DNA of 64,000 nucleotides, taken from positions 62,001-126,000 of the forward strand of contig NZ_OBEF01000005.1 in assembly GCF_900215375.1 (NCBI RefSeq), in the 5' to 3' direction. The translations under genes were made by a program, and so were the position numbers. Below the pieces are notes generated by a model. The model was given only the letters and a program-made list of their open reading frames with translations. It did no database searches and was not told the origin of the DNA. Shown here one piece after another: positions 1-11,294 of this stretch. Origin of the DNA: Enterobacter sp. CC120223-11. GTDB lineage: Bacteria; Pseudomonadota; Gammaproteobacteria; Enterobacterales; Enterobacteriaceae. Numbering within the stretch: position 1 is the first letter of the stretch; each line of letters starts with the position of its first letter.

Positions 1-1028
1 GGGTTGTTGTGCGGCGTACGCTCGCCGGAAAGGTACGGCAAAAACCATACCGGATCGGCATTTTTATCTGCCGTTTGCGCGGCAGCCAACAGCGCAGGAA
101 CGTCTCCGAGGCCGGTCAATTTCGCCGCCCAGTCCAGACATGAAGCCGCGCTCAGCATCACAGACATCAGATGCCAGCGGCCCGGCAGCGCGTGGCAGAA
201 ACTGTGCACCGCGCTCTCTGGCTTGCTGAGGAAACCGTTGCTGACGGCAAAGTAAACGCCTGATGTACCAAGGGATAACATCGCCTGGCCCGCGTCCGCC
301 ATGCCGACGCCAACGGCGCCCGCGGCGTTATCGCCCCCGCCTGCGACAACGGGCACGGCAGGCATATTCCATGCCTGAGCTACCGACGGCAGCAGCGCGC
401 CTGTGATATCGCTGCCTTCAGACAGCGCAGGCATGTTGTCGCGCGCTAAGCCGCACGCCTGAAGCATTTCATCACTCCAGTCGCGTTTTGCCACGTCCAT
501 CCACATCGTGCCTGCCGCGTCTGACATGTCGCTGGCAAACTCACCCGTGATGCGCAGCCGCAGGTAATCTTTCGGCAACAGCACCTTATCCACCTGGCTG
601 AACACATCAGGTTCGTGGCGCTTCACCCACAGCAGTTTGGGGGCGGTAAAGCCTGGCATCATCAGGTTACCGGTAATCTCGCGGGAGCGAGGCACCGCCG
701 CCTCCAGCATTGCGCACTCTTCCGCGCAGCGCCCGTCGTTCCACAGAATGGCAGGACGCAATACGCGTTGCTGTTTGTCGAGCAGCGTTGCACCGTGCAT
801 CTGCCCGGCAATTCCCAATGCTTTAACCTCTGCCAGCGAATGCTGGGCACCCAGCGCTTTCATCGCGCTATCCGTGGCCCGCCACCAGCTCTCAGGATCC
901 TGTTCGGACCACAGAGGATGCGGCCTTGATACGGTCAGCTTCTCCGTTTGCGTGGCCAGCACGTCGCCCTGCTCGCTCAACAGAATGACTTTTACCCCGG
1001 ACGTGCCGAGATCGATCCCGATGTACAT
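1..1028 (-). CDS. xylB: Xylulokinase, C-terminus cut by window edge
   Basis: Phosphorylates D-xylulose to D-xylulose 5-phosphate with ATP, the last step of D-xylose entry into the pentose phosphate pathway. The start is the ATG at 1028, preceded by AGGAGCCGCC. The N-terminus MYIGIDLGTSGVK is the FGGY-kinase phosphate-binding motif, and GGGDNAAGAVG near residue 230 carries the expected catalytic Asp. The frame is open to base 1, ending ...SGERTPHNN, so about 342 residues of a roughly 484-residue family protein are visible. It lies downstream of xylA on the same strand, separated by a REP pair. Identity rests on near-continuous agreement with the remembered E. coli XylB sequence. Confidence 0.97.
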   Translation of the reverse strand, partial: MYIGIDLGTSGVKVILLSEQGDVLATQTEKLTVSRPHPLWSEQDPESWWRATDSAMKALGAQHSLAEVKALGIAGQMHGATLLDKQQRVLRPAILWNDGRCAEECAMLEAAVPRSREITGNLMMPGFTAPKLLWVKRHEPDVFSQVDKVLLPKDYLRLRITGEFASDMSDAAGTMWMDVAKRDWSDEMLQACGLARDNMPALSEGSDITGALLPSVAQAWNMPAVPVVAGGGDNAAGAVGVGMADAGQAMLSLGTSGVYFAVSNGFLSKPESAVHSFCHALPGRWHLMSVMLSAASCLDWAAKLTGLGDVPALLAAAQTADKNADPVWFLPYLSGERTPHNN

Positions 1029-1052
1029 AAGGCGGCTCCTTGATTAAACAAT

Positions 1053-1120
1053 GCCGGATGGCGCTGACGCTTATCCGGCCTACAGATTTTGTAGGCCCGG
1101 TAAGCGAAGCGCCACCGGGC
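1053..1120. repeat. REP (BIME-type) pair between xylA and xylB
   Basis: Two inverted REP-like units, gccggatggcg...cttatccggcctac and gtaggcccggtaagcg...gccaccgggc, face each other across a short spacer. This is the standard enterobacterial extragenic palindrome layout. It could stabilise the upstream xylA message and lower downstream xylB expression. Confidence 0.85.
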
Positions 1121-1129
1121 AATCAGGCT

Positions 1130-2452
<1,323 letters not shown>

Positions 2453-2823
2453 AATTGAACTCCATTGGACGCGGCGAATACCAGGTTGTGCGGTAATACT
2501 GTTACCTGTTTTGCGGTTGCTCAATTACGTTATTTCACACTGCTATTAAGAGAATCCACAAACGTGCGCTGGCTCGCAAAATATCCAGGCGTGATTTTCT
2601 TTTACGACCGACCTTCCATACATCCATGCAACAAAAGGCTGAAACGATTTAAAATTCGATCGCGGTCATAATTCAACAAATAAACCAAATATCGTAATCC
2701 GAAGATAAAAATCTGTAATTGCCAGAAATCTTACCCGTGCTAAAAATTTGCAGCGTATCCATCGTATTCGTTTCTTTTTTCGCCAGTCATACACCCTACA
2801 TACTTACAAAAGGCCCTACGATG
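2453..2823. promoter_or_regulatory. xylA-xylF divergent control region
   Basis: No gene is seen here. The AT-rich interval separates divergent xylA and xylF. Two blocks match my memory of the E. coli region: gttatttcacactgctatta (about 2529-2548), on the xylA promoter side, and an AT-rich block at about 2665-2720 containing ataaaccaaatatcgtaatc and gataaaaatctgtaattg, where the XylR operators lie in E. coli. CRP and XylR binding is established for E. coli; here it is inferred from this conservation. Exact sites are not assigned. Confidence 0.7.
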
Positions 2824-3816
2824 ATGAAGATGAAAAAACTTTGCCTCACGCTCTGCGCCTCACTGCTGCTGACAAGCTTTGCGGGCATCGCTAAGGAAGT
2901 GAAAATCGGCATGGCAATCGACGACCTGCGTCTTGAGCGCTGGCAGAAAGATCGCGATATCTTTGTGAATAAAGCCGAATCCTTAGGTGCCAAAGTATTT
3001 GTCCAATCGGCTAACGGTAATGAAGAAACGCAAATGTCGCAGATTGAAAATATGATTAACCGCGGCGTGGATGTATTAGTCATTATTCCTTACAACGGCC
3101 AGGTATTAAGCAACGTCATTAAAGAAGCGAAGCAGGAAGGCATTAAAGTGCTGGCCTACGACCGCATGATTAATAATGCGGATATTGATTACTATATTTC
3201 TTTTGATAACGAAAAAGTCGGTGAAATGCAGGCGCAAAGCCTTGTTGAGAAAGTGCCTCAGGGCAACTACTTCCTGATGGGCGGCTCACCGGTGGATAAC
3301 AACGCCAAGCTGTTCCGCGCCGGGCAGATGAAGGTGTTAAAACCTTACATCGACGACGGCAAAATTAAAGTCGTGGGCGATCAGTGGGCCGACGGCTGGC
3401 TGCCGGAAAATGCGCTGAAAATCATGGAAAATGCGCTGACCGCCAACAGCAACAAAATTGATGCCGTCGTCGCCTCCAACGATGCCACCGCAGGCGGTGC
3501 GATTCAGGCCCTGAGCGCCCAGGGGCTGGCAGGCAAAGTCGCCATTTCAGGTCAGGATGCGGATCTCGCGGGTGTGAAACGCATTATTGCTGGCACCCAG
3601 ACGATGACGGTTTATAAACCCATCACCGAACTTGCCAACACCGCCGCCGAAATTGCGGTAGAACTTGGCAACGGCCAGCAGCCGAAATCCGACGCCACGC
3701 TCAATAACGGCCTGAAAGAGGTGCCAGCACGCCTGCTCACGCCGATTGAAGTGAATAAAACCAATATCGACGCCACCGTGATTAAAGACGGCTTCCACAA
3801 AAAGAGTGAACTGTAA
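2824..3816 (+). CDS. xylF: D-xylose ABC transporter, periplasmic binding protein
   Basis: High-affinity periplasmic receptor that delivers D-xylose to XylGH. Starting at the ATG at 2824 (MKMKKLCLTLC) gives 330 residues, the E. coli length; an ATG directly before it (2821) is equally usable. A signal peptide (basic start, LTLCASLLLTSFAGIA core) is followed by mature KEVKIGMAIDDL. The body is a type I periplasmic sugar-binding fold with LVIIPYNGQVLS, VLAYDRMI and VVASNDATAGGAIQAL, all typical of XylF. It is the first gene of xylFGH. A hairpin after its stop probably lets the receptor be made in excess over the membrane parts. Confidence 0.97.
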   Translation: MKMKKLCLTLCASLLLTSFAGIAKEVKIGMAIDDLRLERWQKDRDIFVNKAESLGAKVFVQSANGNEETQMSQIENMINRGVDVLVIIPYNGQVLSNVIKEAKQEGIKVLAYDRMINNADIDYYISFDNEKVGEMQAQSLVEKVPQGNYFLMGGSPVDNNAKLFRAGQMKVLKPYIDDGKIKVVGDQWADGWLPENALKIMENALTANSNKIDAVVASNDATAGGAIQALSAQGLAGKVAISGQDADLAGVKRIIAGTQTMTVYKPITELANTAAEIAVELGNGQQPKSDATLNNGLKEVPARLLTPIEVNKTNIDATVIKDGFHKKSEL

Positions 3817-3824
3817 TTCCGCGC

Positions 3825-3842
3825 GCCCCTCTCGCGAGGGGC
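3825..3842 (+). terminator. Intercistronic hairpin xylF-xylG
   Basis: The perfect 7-bp stem gcccctc/gaggggc with a 4-nt loop lies just after the xylF stop and is followed by a weak T-containing stretch (ttgctttt). It probably acts as a partial terminator or mRNA-stabilising hairpin that favours xylF over xylGH. Confidence 0.55.
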
Positions 3843-3878
3843 AGTTGCTTTTAACGTGGAACATAACGTGGAGCCGCC

Positions 3879-5420
3879 ATGCCTTATTTACTTGAAATGA
3901 AGAGCATCACCAAAGCCTTCGGGGCGGTAAAGGCGGTAGACAACGTCAGCCTGCGCCTGAATGCCGGGGAAGTGGTTTCCCTGTGTGGAGAAAATGGGTC
4001 AGGCAAATCGACGCTGATGAAAGTGCTGTGCGGCATTTATCCGCACGGCAGCTTTGAGGGTGAAATTGTTTTTGCCGGAGAACCCTTACAGGCCGCGCAT
4101 ATTCGCGACACCGAACGCCGCGGCATTGCCATCATCCACCAGGAGCTGGCGCTGGTGAAGCATCTGACGGTGCTGGAGAACATCTTTCTGGGCGCAGAAA
4201 TTACCCGCCACGGCGTGCTGGATTACGACCAGATGACCCTGCGCTGCGAAAAACTGCTCGCTCAGGTGAGCCTCGCCATTTCCCCTGACACGCGCGTGGG
4301 CGATTTAGGCCTCGGGCAACAGCAGCTGGTCGAGATTGCGAAGGCGCTGAACAAGCAGGTTCGCCTGCTGATCCTCGATGAACCCACCGCCTCGCTGACC
4401 GAGCAGGAAACGGCGGTACTGCTGAACATCATTCGCGACCTGCAAAACCACGGCATTGCCTGCATCTACATTTCCCACAAGCTCAATGAAGTGAAGGCCA
4501 TCTCGGACACCATCTGCGTGATCCGCGACGGGCAGCATATCGGCACACGTGATGCCAGCGGCATGAGCGAGGACGACATCATCACCATGATGGTCGGGCG
4601 CGAACTGACGGCCCTGTATCCAAACGAGCCACACACGCCAGGGGAAGAAATCCTTCGCGTCGAACACCTCACCGCCTGGCATCCGGTGAATCGCCACATT
4701 AAGCGAGTCAACGACATCTCCTTTTCGCTTCGGCGCGGGGAAATTTTGGGTATTGCAGGCCTCGTTGGCGCAGGCAGAACCGAAGCCGTGCAGTGCCTGT
4801 TTGGCGTCTGGGGTGGGCGCTGGGAAGGCAAGGTGTTTATCGACGGCAAGGCCGTGAACATTACCAGCTGCCAGCAGGCCATCGCCCACGGCATCGCGAT
4901 GGTGCCAGAAGATCGTAAAAAAGACGGCATCGTGCCCGTGATGGCGGTCGGGAAGAATATCACCCTTGCCGCGCTCGACCAGTTTGCAGGGCCGCTCAGC
5001 GCCCTGGACGAGGCGGCCGAGCAAAATTGCATTTTACAGTCCATTTCACGCCTCAAAGTGAAAACTTCGTCCCCGGAGCTGGCCATCGGTCGGCTGAGTG
5101 GCGGCAATCAGCAGAAGGCGATCCTGGCCCGCTGCCTGCTGCTCAACCCACGCATTCTGATCCTCGATGAACCGACGCGCGGGATCGATATCGGCGCGAA
5201 GTACGAAATCTACAAACTGATTAACCAACTGGTGCAGCAGCACATTGCGGTCATTGTCATCTCTTCCGAACTGCCGGAAGTGCTGGGCCTGAGCGACCGC
5301 GTGCTGGTGATGCACGAAGGTAAACTGAAAGCGAACCTGGTCAACCATCAGCTGACGCAGGAACAAGTGATGGAAGCGGCCCTGAGGAGCGAACGCCATG
5401 TCGAAAAACACGCCGTCTGA
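3879..5420 (+). CDS. xylG: D-xylose ABC transporter, ATP-binding protein
   Basis: Energises xylose import as a tandem-ATPase subunit of the ribose/xylose (CUT2) ABC family. It has 513 residues, the E. coli length. The first cassette has Walker [10 protein letters not shown] (about residue 38), signature [10 protein letters not shown] and Walker [12 protein letters not shown]. The second has the degenerate Walker [10 protein letters not shown] typical of this family, signature LSGGNQQK and [14 protein letters not shown]. It follows xylF by 62 bases and overlaps xylH by 23 bases, so the pair is likely translationally coupled. Confidence 0.97.
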   Translation: MPYLLEMKSITKAFGAVKAVDNVSLRLNAGEVVSLCGENGSGKSTLMKVLCGIYPHGSFEGEIVFAGEPLQAAHIRDTERRGIAIIHQELALVKHLTVLENIFLGAEITRHGVLDYDQMTLRCEKLLAQVSLAISPDTRVGDLGLGQQQLVEIAKALNKQVRLLILDEPTASLTEQETAVLLNIIRDLQNHGIACIYISHKLNEVKAISDTICVIRDGQHIGTRDASGMSEDDIITMMVGRELTALYPNEPHTPGEEILRVEHLTAWHPVNRHIKRVNDISFSLRRGEILGIAGLVGAGRTEAVQCLFGVWGGRWEGKVFIDGKAVNITSCQQAIAHGIAMVPEDRKKDGIVPVMAVGKNITLAALDQFAGPLSALDEAAEQNCILQSISRLKVKTSSPELAIGRLSGGNQQKAILARCLLLNPRILILDEPTRGIDIGAKYEIYKLINQLVQQHIAVIVISSELPEVLGLSDRVLVMHEGKLKANLVNHQLTQEQVMEAALRSERHVEKHAV

Positions 5421-6579
5421 ACTGAAGCTGGAGACGCCAGCGCCCGCCGCCTTTGCGGGGCTGAAGACGCTCAATTTGCAGGTGTTTGTGATGATCGCCG
5501 CGATCGTCGCCATCATGCTGTTCTTTACCTGGACCACCGACGGCTCGTACCTCAGCGCGCGCAACGTCTCGAACCTGCTGCGCCAGACCGCCATCACCGG
5601 CATTCTGGCGGTGGGAATGGTGTTTGTGATTATCTCGGCTGAAATCGATCTCTCCGTCGGCTCGATGATGGGCCTGCTCGGCGGCGTGGCGGCCATTTTC
5701 GACGTCTGGCTGGGCTGGCCGCTGCCGCTGACGATTATCGTCACCCTGGCGCTGGGCCTGGTGCTCGGCGCGTGGAACGGATGGTGGGTGGCCTATCGCA
5801 AAGTGCCGTCGTTTATCGTCACCCTTGCCGGGATGCTGGCGTTTCGCGGCATCCTGATTGGCATCACCAACGGCACCACCGTGTCACCAACCAGCCCGGC
5901 GATGTCGCAAATCGGCCAGAGCTATTTGCCTGATGGCATTGGCTTTAGCATCGGCGTTTTAGGGCTGATGGCGTTTGTTGCCTGGCAGTGGCGCGGGCGC
6001 ATGCGCCGTCAGGCGCTCGGGTTAACGAACCCTGCGTCGACCCGCGTCGTGGGCCGTCAGGCGCTCACCGCAGTGATTGCGCTCGGTGCCATCTGGATGC
6101 TGAACGATTATCGCGGCGTACCTACTCCTGTGCTCATTCTTGCCCTGCTTCTGCTGGCGGGCATGTTTATGGCGACGCGCACGGCGTTTGGCCGTCGCAT
6201 CTACGCCATCGGCGGCAATCTGGAGGCCGCACGCCTGTCAGGCATTAACGTGGAACGCACCAAGCTTGCCGTCTTCGCCATCAATGGCCTGATGGTCGCT
6301 ATCGCCGGGCTGATTCTGAGTTCACGCTTAGGGGCAGGTTCGCCTTCAGCAGGGAATATCGCCGAGCTGGATGCTATTGCCGCCTGCGTGATTGGCGGTA
6401 CCAGCCTTGCGGGCGGCGTGGGGAGCGTGGCGGGCGCGGTGATGGGAGCGTTTATTATGTCCGCGCTGGATAACGGAATGAGCATGATGGACGTCCCGAC
6501 TTTCTGGCAATATATCGTCAAGGGCGCCATTTTGCTGCTGGCGGTGTGGATGGATTCGGCCACCAAGCGTCGGGCCTGA
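5398..6579 (+). CDS. xylH: D-xylose ABC transporter, permease
   Basis: Inner-membrane channel of the xylose ABC importer. The 393-residue protein has about ten hydrophobic segments, for example [15 protein letters not shown] near residue 30, and the conserved CUT2 permease blocks [14 protein letters not shown] and [15 protein letters not shown] near the C-terminus. The ATG at 5398 lies inside the end of xylG, as in E. coli. It ends 71 bases before xylR, which may be read through from this operon as well as from its own promoter. Confidence 0.97.
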   Translation: MSKNTPSELKLETPAPAAFAGLKTLNLQVFVMIAAIVAIMLFFTWTTDGSYLSARNVSNLLRQTAITGILAVGMVFVIISAEIDLSVGSMMGLLGGVAAIFDVWLGWPLPLTIIVTLALGLVLGAWNGWWVAYRKVPSFIVTLAGMLAFRGILIGITNGTTVSPTSPAMSQIGQSYLPDGIGFSIGVLGLMAFVAWQWRGRMRRQALGLTNPASTRVVGRQALTAVIALGAIWMLNDYRGVPTPVLILALLLLAGMFMATRTAFGRRIYAIGGNLEAARLSGINVERTKLAVFAINGLMVAIAGLILSSRLGAGSPSAGNIAELDAIAACVIGGTSLAGGVGSVAGAVMGAFIMSALDNGMSMMDVPTFWQYIVKGAILLLAVWMDSATKRRA

Positions 6580-6650
6580 TCGCGGCCATTTCCGCTACGA
6601 TGGCGACACCTTTGGGTCTCGCCATTCTTGTCTCTTCAGGAAAGCAAAAC

Positions 6651-7829
6651 ATGTTTGAAAAGCGCCACCGGGTTACGCTGTTATTCAACGCCAACAAAGC
6701 CTACGACCGCCAGGTTGTGGAGGGCGTCGGAGAGTATTTGCAGGCGTCGCAGTCAGAATGGGACATCTTTATCGAAGAGGATTTTCGCGCCCGCATCGAG
6801 AACATCAAAGAGTGGCTCGGCGACGGCGTGATTGCCGATTTTGACGACCCGGTTATTGAGGAAATGCTCGCCGATGTGGACGTGCCGATCGTCGGCGTTG
6901 GCGGCTCCTATCACCACCCGGAGAGCTACCCGCCCGTGCACTACATCGCCACGGATAATTACGCCCTGGTAGAAAGCGCGTTTTTGCACCTGAAAGAAAA
7001 AGGCGTGCACCGTTTTGCCTTTTACGGTCTGCCCTCTTCCAGCGGTAAGCGCTGGGCCTTAGAACGCGAGCATGCGTTCGCGCAGATAGTCGCGAAGGAA
7101 AAATACCGCGGTGTGGTGTATCAGGGCCAGGAAACAGCCCCGGAAAACTGGCAGCACGCCCAGAACCGGCTGGCGGACTGGCTGCAAACCTTGCCGCCGC
7201 AAACCGGGATCATCGCCGTTACCGATGCCCGTGCGCGCCATGTTTTGCAGGCCTGCGAGCATCTGCACATTCCGGTGCCCGAAAAGCTCTGCGTGATTGG
7301 CATCGATAACGAAGAACTCACCCGCTACCTGTCGCGCGTGGCGCTCTCCTCTGTGGCGCAAGGTACGCGTCAGATGGGTTACCAGGCAGCAAAGCTGCTG
7401 CACCGCCTGCTGGACAACGAAAGCCTGCCGCTCCAGCGTCTGCTGGTGCCGCCGGTGCGCGTAATCGAGCGACGTTCAACGGATTACCGTTCGCTTGATG
7501 ACCCGGCGGTCATTCAGGCGATGCACTATATCCGTAATAACGCCTGCAAAGGCATTAAGGTTGAGCAGGTGCTGGATGCGGTGGGGATTTCGCGCTCCAA
7601 TCTGGAAAAACGCTTTAAGGAAGAGGTGGGCGAAACCATTCACGCGGTGATCCACAGCGAAAAGCTGGAGAAGGCGCGCAGCCTGCTGGTCTCCACGTCG
7701 CTGTCTATTAACGAGATTTCGCAGATGTGCGGCTATCCGTCGCTGCAGTACTTCTATTCGGTGTTTAAAAAAGAGTACGACACCACGCCGAAGGAGTACC
7801 GGGAGCGCTTCGGAGAAGCTTTGGTTTAG
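6651..7829 (+). CDS. xylR: Xylose operon activator XylR (AraC family)
   Basis: Xylose-responsive activator of xylAB and xylFGH. The ATG at 6651 (MFEKRHRVTLLFNANK) gives 392 residues, the E. coli length; an in-frame extension to 6546 would overlap xylH and is not supported. Residues 1 to about 275 form a periplasmic-binding-protein-like sugar domain (IIAVTDARARHVLQ, CVIGIDNEELTRYLS). The C-terminal 100 residues are an AraC-type double helix-turn-helix (VLDAVGISRSNLEKRFKEE, INEISQMCGYPSLQYFYSVF). It is followed by a strong bidirectional hairpin. Confidence 0.97.
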   Translation: MFEKRHRVTLLFNANKAYDRQVVEGVGEYLQASQSEWDIFIEEDFRARIENIKEWLGDGVIADFDDPVIEEMLADVDVPIVGVGGSYHHPESYPPVHYIATDNYALVESAFLHLKEKGVHRFAFYGLPSSSGKRWALEREHAFAQIVAKEKYRGVVYQGQETAPENWQHAQNRLADWLQTLPPQTGIIAVTDARARHVLQACEHLHIPVPEKLCVIGIDNEELTRYLSRVALSSVAQGTRQMGYQAAKLLHRLLDNESLPLQRLLVPPVRVIERRSTDYRSLDDPAVIQAMHYIRNNACKGIKVEQVLDAVGISRSNLEKRFKEEVGETIHAVIHSEKLEKARSLLVSTSLSINEISQMCGYPSLQYFYSVFKKEYDTTPKEYRERFGEALV

Positions 7830-7835
7830 AAACAA

Positions 7836-7860
7836 AAACGCCTTCCAGTGGAAGGCGTTT
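7836..7860. terminator. Bidirectional terminator after xylR
   Basis: The perfect 11-bp stem aaacgccttcc/ggaaggcgttt with a 3-nt loop has A-rich sequence before it and T's at its end, so it can terminate xylR and also bax from the other strand. Confidence 0.85.
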
Positions 7861-7882
7861 CAGGAGACGGAGCGGTGATGGA

Positions 7883-7954
7883 TGCCGGGTGGCGCTTCGC
7901 TGACCCGGCCTACAAGACTTCTCGTAGGCCCGTGCAAACGGAGTGCCGCCGGGC
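7883..7954. repeat. REP pair between xylR and bax
   Basis: Inverted REP-like units, gccgggtggcgcttcgctgacccggcctac and ctcgtaggcccg...gtgccgccgggc, lie between the convergent genes xylR and bax. They have the same architecture as the other REP pairs in this window. Confidence 0.8.
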
Positions 7955-7966
7955 AATCTCTCCGTC

Positions 7967-8794
7967 TTACATATGCGCCGCAATCAGACGCTGGTTATCC
8001 TGATACATACTGAACAGGTAGTTGTTGTAGCTTGAACCGCGCGTTGAGTAGCCTTTAAGCTTGTGGATCATCGCGCTGGCGGTCACTTCCTGGTCCGCTT
8101 TACGCAGCTGCGCGCGGGACTTACGGAAAGAAGAGTAAGCCGGGTGAGTGTTGAGATTCACCGCGTAAGCTTCAACCGACTCTTTCACCGATTCAAACTG
8201 CGAGTATCCTTTCACTTTCCCGTCAGCCTTCTGGCACTTGCCTTTGACACACTTCATGCCGAACAGGTTGTTATTGGCACGGGCAAGCTTAGAGGTGCCC
8301 CAACCGCTTTCAGCCGCGGCCATGGTCGCCACCATGCTGCCAGGAATGATATCCACACGCTCAAGCAACGAGTTCCACGGCACCTTACGAGTATTGCCGG
8401 ACCAGCTGATTTTGTAGCGCTTGGTAATATCCTTCAGGCGCGCACGCTCTGACGGTGACCAGCGGCCGTCGTACTGCTTGGAAACAAGCCAGTTACGATC
8501 GGCGGTGATTGCCGCATTTTGGCTGGTAATATAAGGCATTACGGTCCGGAGAAACGCTTTCTTACGAGGTGTTCCGGAAGGGTATTTTCGCAAATCAGGA
8601 AGTGAACTGCTCTTTGCACTATTGCGAGAATACTCTTGTTTACTGCTAACCTTACTACTACTGCTTGCCTTTATTACCGGGGCTTTGTGACTCGTTGTTG
8701 CTGTGTGCGTCTTTGCCAGCACGCCACCTGAAAATACACAGGTGAGTAACATGAGTATCGCGGCCCCATATCGTCGAATGGGAGTCGATATCAT
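7967..8794 (-). CDS. bax: Bax, glucosaminidase-domain exported protein
   Basis: Bax carries a glucosaminidase/FlgJ-like domain, so a role in peptidoglycan hydrolysis is likely but unproven. The start chosen is 8794 (MISTPIRRYGA), preceded by AGGAGACC, giving 275 residues; the longer in-frame start at 8842 lacks a good ribosome site. A signal peptide (GAAILMLLTCVFSGGVLA) precedes a Ser/Lys-rich linker (residues about 30-60) and the catalytic domain with MAAAESGWGTSKLARANNNLFG, where the Glu is the expected catalytic acid. The order xylR-bax-malS is as in E. coli. Confidence 0.93.
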   Translation of the reverse strand: MISTPIRRYGAAILMLLTCVFSGGVLAKTHTATTSHKAPVIKASSSSKVSSKQEYSRNSAKSSSLPDLRKYPSGTPRKKAFLRTVMPYITSQNAAITADRNWLVSKQYDGRWSPSERARLKDITKRYKISWSGNTRKVPWNSLLERVDIIPGSMVATMAAAESGWGTSKLARANNNLFGMKCVKGKCQKADGKVKGYSQFESVKESVEAYAVNLNTHPAYSSFRKSRAQLRKADQEVTASAMIHKLKGYSTRGSSYNNYLFSMYQDNQRLIAAHM

Positions 8795-9108
8795 CAGGTC
8801 TCCTGGTCGGATTAAATCATTCCAACGTCTTGAATTATTCACATAACTGCGAAGAGAATCGCGAATTGTACCAAAAATACCCTACGAGCGCACCCAAAGA
8901 AATAGTCTAATTCCGAAACAATGTCACGGACAAAAGTATCTCATTCGACACACAGGCCTGAAATTACACGCTTTATCGCAGAAATTTTTACTCTTACTTG
9001 ACGCCGATCGCTCACCCTGCGCTGTCCTCCCCTCGAATGCGTCCGAAGGAGGAGTGATCGCGGATCCACTGCTGGCAAAATGCACAAAAACTGACACAGG
9101 TGTACAGC
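8795..9108. promoter_or_regulatory. bax-malS divergent intergenic region
   Basis: No gene is seen. The stretch holds the divergent promoters of bax and malS. A purine-rich ggaggagtgatcgcggatcc at about 9046-9065 could hold a MalT box (family core GGAKGA), as malS is MalT-controlled in E. coli, but no full MalT box array is clear by eye. Confidence 0.4.
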
Positions 9109-11139
9109 ATGAAACTTGCCGCTCTGACCCTGATCCTGCTGCCCGGCATCGGCATGGCAGCATGGACTACGCCGGATTTCCCTGCCTTCAAGGCAGAGGG
9201 CAATGGGCAATTCGTCAGCCAGAAAACGCTGGCGAAGGGTACACGTCCCTTAACATTACATTTTGACCAACAGTGCTGGCAGCCCGCTTCCGCGATAAAA
9301 CTCAATGAGATGCTTTCGCTGGAACCCTGTAAAGGCAGCGCGCCGCAGTGGCGACTGTTTCGCGACGGCGTTTACCGGCTGACGGTTGATACCCGCTCCG
9401 GCACGCCCACGCTGATGTTAAGCGTCGAAAGTGAAGCGGCCGATACCGCAAAAATTGAGATTCGCCAGTGCCCACGCTGGGATGGAAAACCGCTCACGCT
9501 GGATGTCAGCCAGACTTTCGCAGAAGGCAGCGAAGTGCGTGATTTTTACAGCGGAAAGACGGCAACCGTCAGCGGCGGCAAAATCACGCTTCAGCCAGCC
9601 GAAAGCAGCAACGGACTTTTGCTCCTGGAGAACGCGAAAACCAGTCAGCCTGCATCATTCAGCTGGCATAACGCGACGGTCTATTTCGTACTGACCGACC
9701 GTTACGTCAACGGCAATCCGCAAAACGACAATAGCTATGGCCGCCACAAGGACGGTTCACAGGAGATCGGCACTTTTCACGGCGGCGATCTGGAGGGGCT
9801 CACCAGCAAGCTTGATTACCTCCAGCAGCTGGGCGTGAACGCGCTATGGATAAGCTCCCCGCTGGAGCAAATTCACGGCTGGGTCGGTGGCGGTACCAAA
9901 GGCGATTTCCCGCACTATGCCTATCACGGCTACCACCCGATGGACTGGACGAAGCTCGACGCTAACATGGGCACAGAGGACGATCTGCGCCGCCTGGTGG
10001 ACGAAGCCCACAGGCGCGGCATCCGCATTCTGTTCGACGTGGTGATGAACCACACGGGCTACGCAACCCTTGCGGATATGCAGCAGTACCAGTTCGGCTC
10101 GCTTTATCTTCAGGGTGACGAACTGAAAAAAACGCTCGGCGAGCACTGGACCGACTGGCAGCCCGGCCCGGGCCAGAGCTGGCACAGCTTCAACGATTAC
10201 ATCAACTTCAGCGATAAAGCGGCCTGGGCCAACTGGTGGGGGAAAAAGTGGATCCGCACCGATATTGGTGACTACGATAATCCGGGCTTTGACGATCTGA
10301 CCATGTCGCTGGCCTTTCTGCCCGATCTCAAAACCGAATCCACCGAAGTGTCCGGCCTGCCCGTTTTTTATCAGCACAAGCTTGATACCGCCGCCAAAGC
10401 CATTGCAGGCTACACGCCGCGAGACTATCTGACGCACTGGCTGAGTCAGTGGGTGCGCGACTACGGCATTGACGGTTTTCGGGTTGATACGGCCAAACAC
10501 GTTGAGCTCCCGGCGTGGGATCAGCTAAAAACCCAGGCCACCGCCGCGCTGGCAGAGTGGAAAAAGGCTAACCCTGACAAAGCCCTGGATGCAGCTCCGT
10601 TTTGGATGACCGGCGAAGCCTGGGGCCACGGCGTGATGCAGAGCGAGTATTACCGCCACGGTTTCGACGCGATGATTAACTTCGATTATCAGGATCAGGC
10701 CGCCAAAGCCGTGGGCTGCCTGGCGAATATCGACCTGACCTGGCAGCAAATGGCCGACAAGCTGCAACAGTTCAATGTCCTGAGCTATCTCTCCTCGCAC
10801 GATACGCGCCTGTTCCGCGAAGGTGGCAGCAAAGCCGCTGAGTTGCTGCTGCTCGCGCCGGGAGCGGTGCAGATCTTTTACGGCGACGAATCCGCCCGTC
10901 CGTTCGGCCCGACAGGTTCCGACCCGTTACAGGGCACGCGTTCAGATATGAACTGGCAGGACGTCAGCGGAAAAGAGGCCGCAACAGTTAGCCACTGGCA
11001 GAAGCTAGGCCAGTTCCGCGCCCGCCATCCGGCGATTGGCGCAGGCTCTCAGACAACGCTTTCTCTGCCACAAGGCTATGGTTTCGTGCGCCAGCACGGT
11101 GACGATAAAGTGATGGTCGTGTGGGCCGGGCAACCCTGA
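9109..11139 (+). CDS. malS: Periplasmic alpha-amylase
   Basis: Hydrolyses long maltodextrins in the periplasm for the maltose system. The ATG at 9109 (MKLAALTLILLPGIGMA, a signal peptide, then AWTTPDF) gives 676 residues, the E. coli length; a GTG at 9100 would add three residues. A unique N-terminal domain (to about residue 185) precedes a GH13 barrel with conserved regions DVVMNH, GFRVDTAKH (nucleophile Asp), TGEAWGHG (acid/base Glu) and LSSHDTR (transition-state Asp). Cysteines near residues 56 and 74 fit the disulphide known from E. coli MalS. A terminator follows. Confidence 0.96.
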   Translation: MKLAALTLILLPGIGMAAWTTPDFPAFKAEGNGQFVSQKTLAKGTRPLTLHFDQQCWQPASAIKLNEMLSLEPCKGSAPQWRLFRDGVYRLTVDTRSGTPTLMLSVESEAADTAKIEIRQCPRWDGKPLTLDVSQTFAEGSEVRDFYSGKTATVSGGKITLQPAESSNGLLLLENAKTSQPASFSWHNATVYFVLTDRYVNGNPQNDNSYGRHKDGSQEIGTFHGGDLEGLTSKLDYLQQLGVNALWISSPLEQIHGWVGGGTKGDFPHYAYHGYHPMDWTKLDANMGTEDDLRRLVDEAHRRGIRILFDVVMNHTGYATLADMQQYQFGSLYLQGDELKKTLGEHWTDWQPGPGQSWHSFNDYINFSDKAAWANWWGKKWIRTDIGDYDNPGFDDLTMSLAFLPDLKTESTEVSGLPVFYQHKLDTAAKAIAGYTPRDYLTHWLSQWVRDYGIDGFRVDTAKHVELPAWDQLKTQATAALAEWKKANPDKALDAAPFWMTGEAWGHGVMQSEYYRHGFDAMINFDYQDQAAKAVGCLANIDLTWQQMADKLQQFNVLSYLSSHDTRLFREGGSKAAELLLLAPGAVQIFYGDESARPFGPTGSDPLQGTRSDMNWQDVSGKEAATVSHWQKLGQFRARHPAIGAGSQTTLSLPQGYGFVRQHGDDKVMVVWAGQP

Positions 11140-11145
11140 CAGCAC

Positions 11146-11171
11146 AACCCTCTGCCCTGAGGCAGAGGGTT
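11146..11171 (+). terminator. Hairpin after malS
   Basis: The 11-bp perfect stem aaccctctgcc/ggcagagggtt with loop ctga starts 7 bases after the malS stop. It lacks a long T-tract, so it is either a moderate terminator or a 3'-end stabiliser. Confidence 0.7.
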
Positions 11172-11294
11172 ATTCCGACCTGTTTTATATACACAGGATA
11201 AATAACCGGCACTGAATCCATTCACTGGTTTGCACCTCAAAGTCGCAGGGGTTATGGTGAGCCTCTGACCATAAGATCGACAGAACACCTGCAT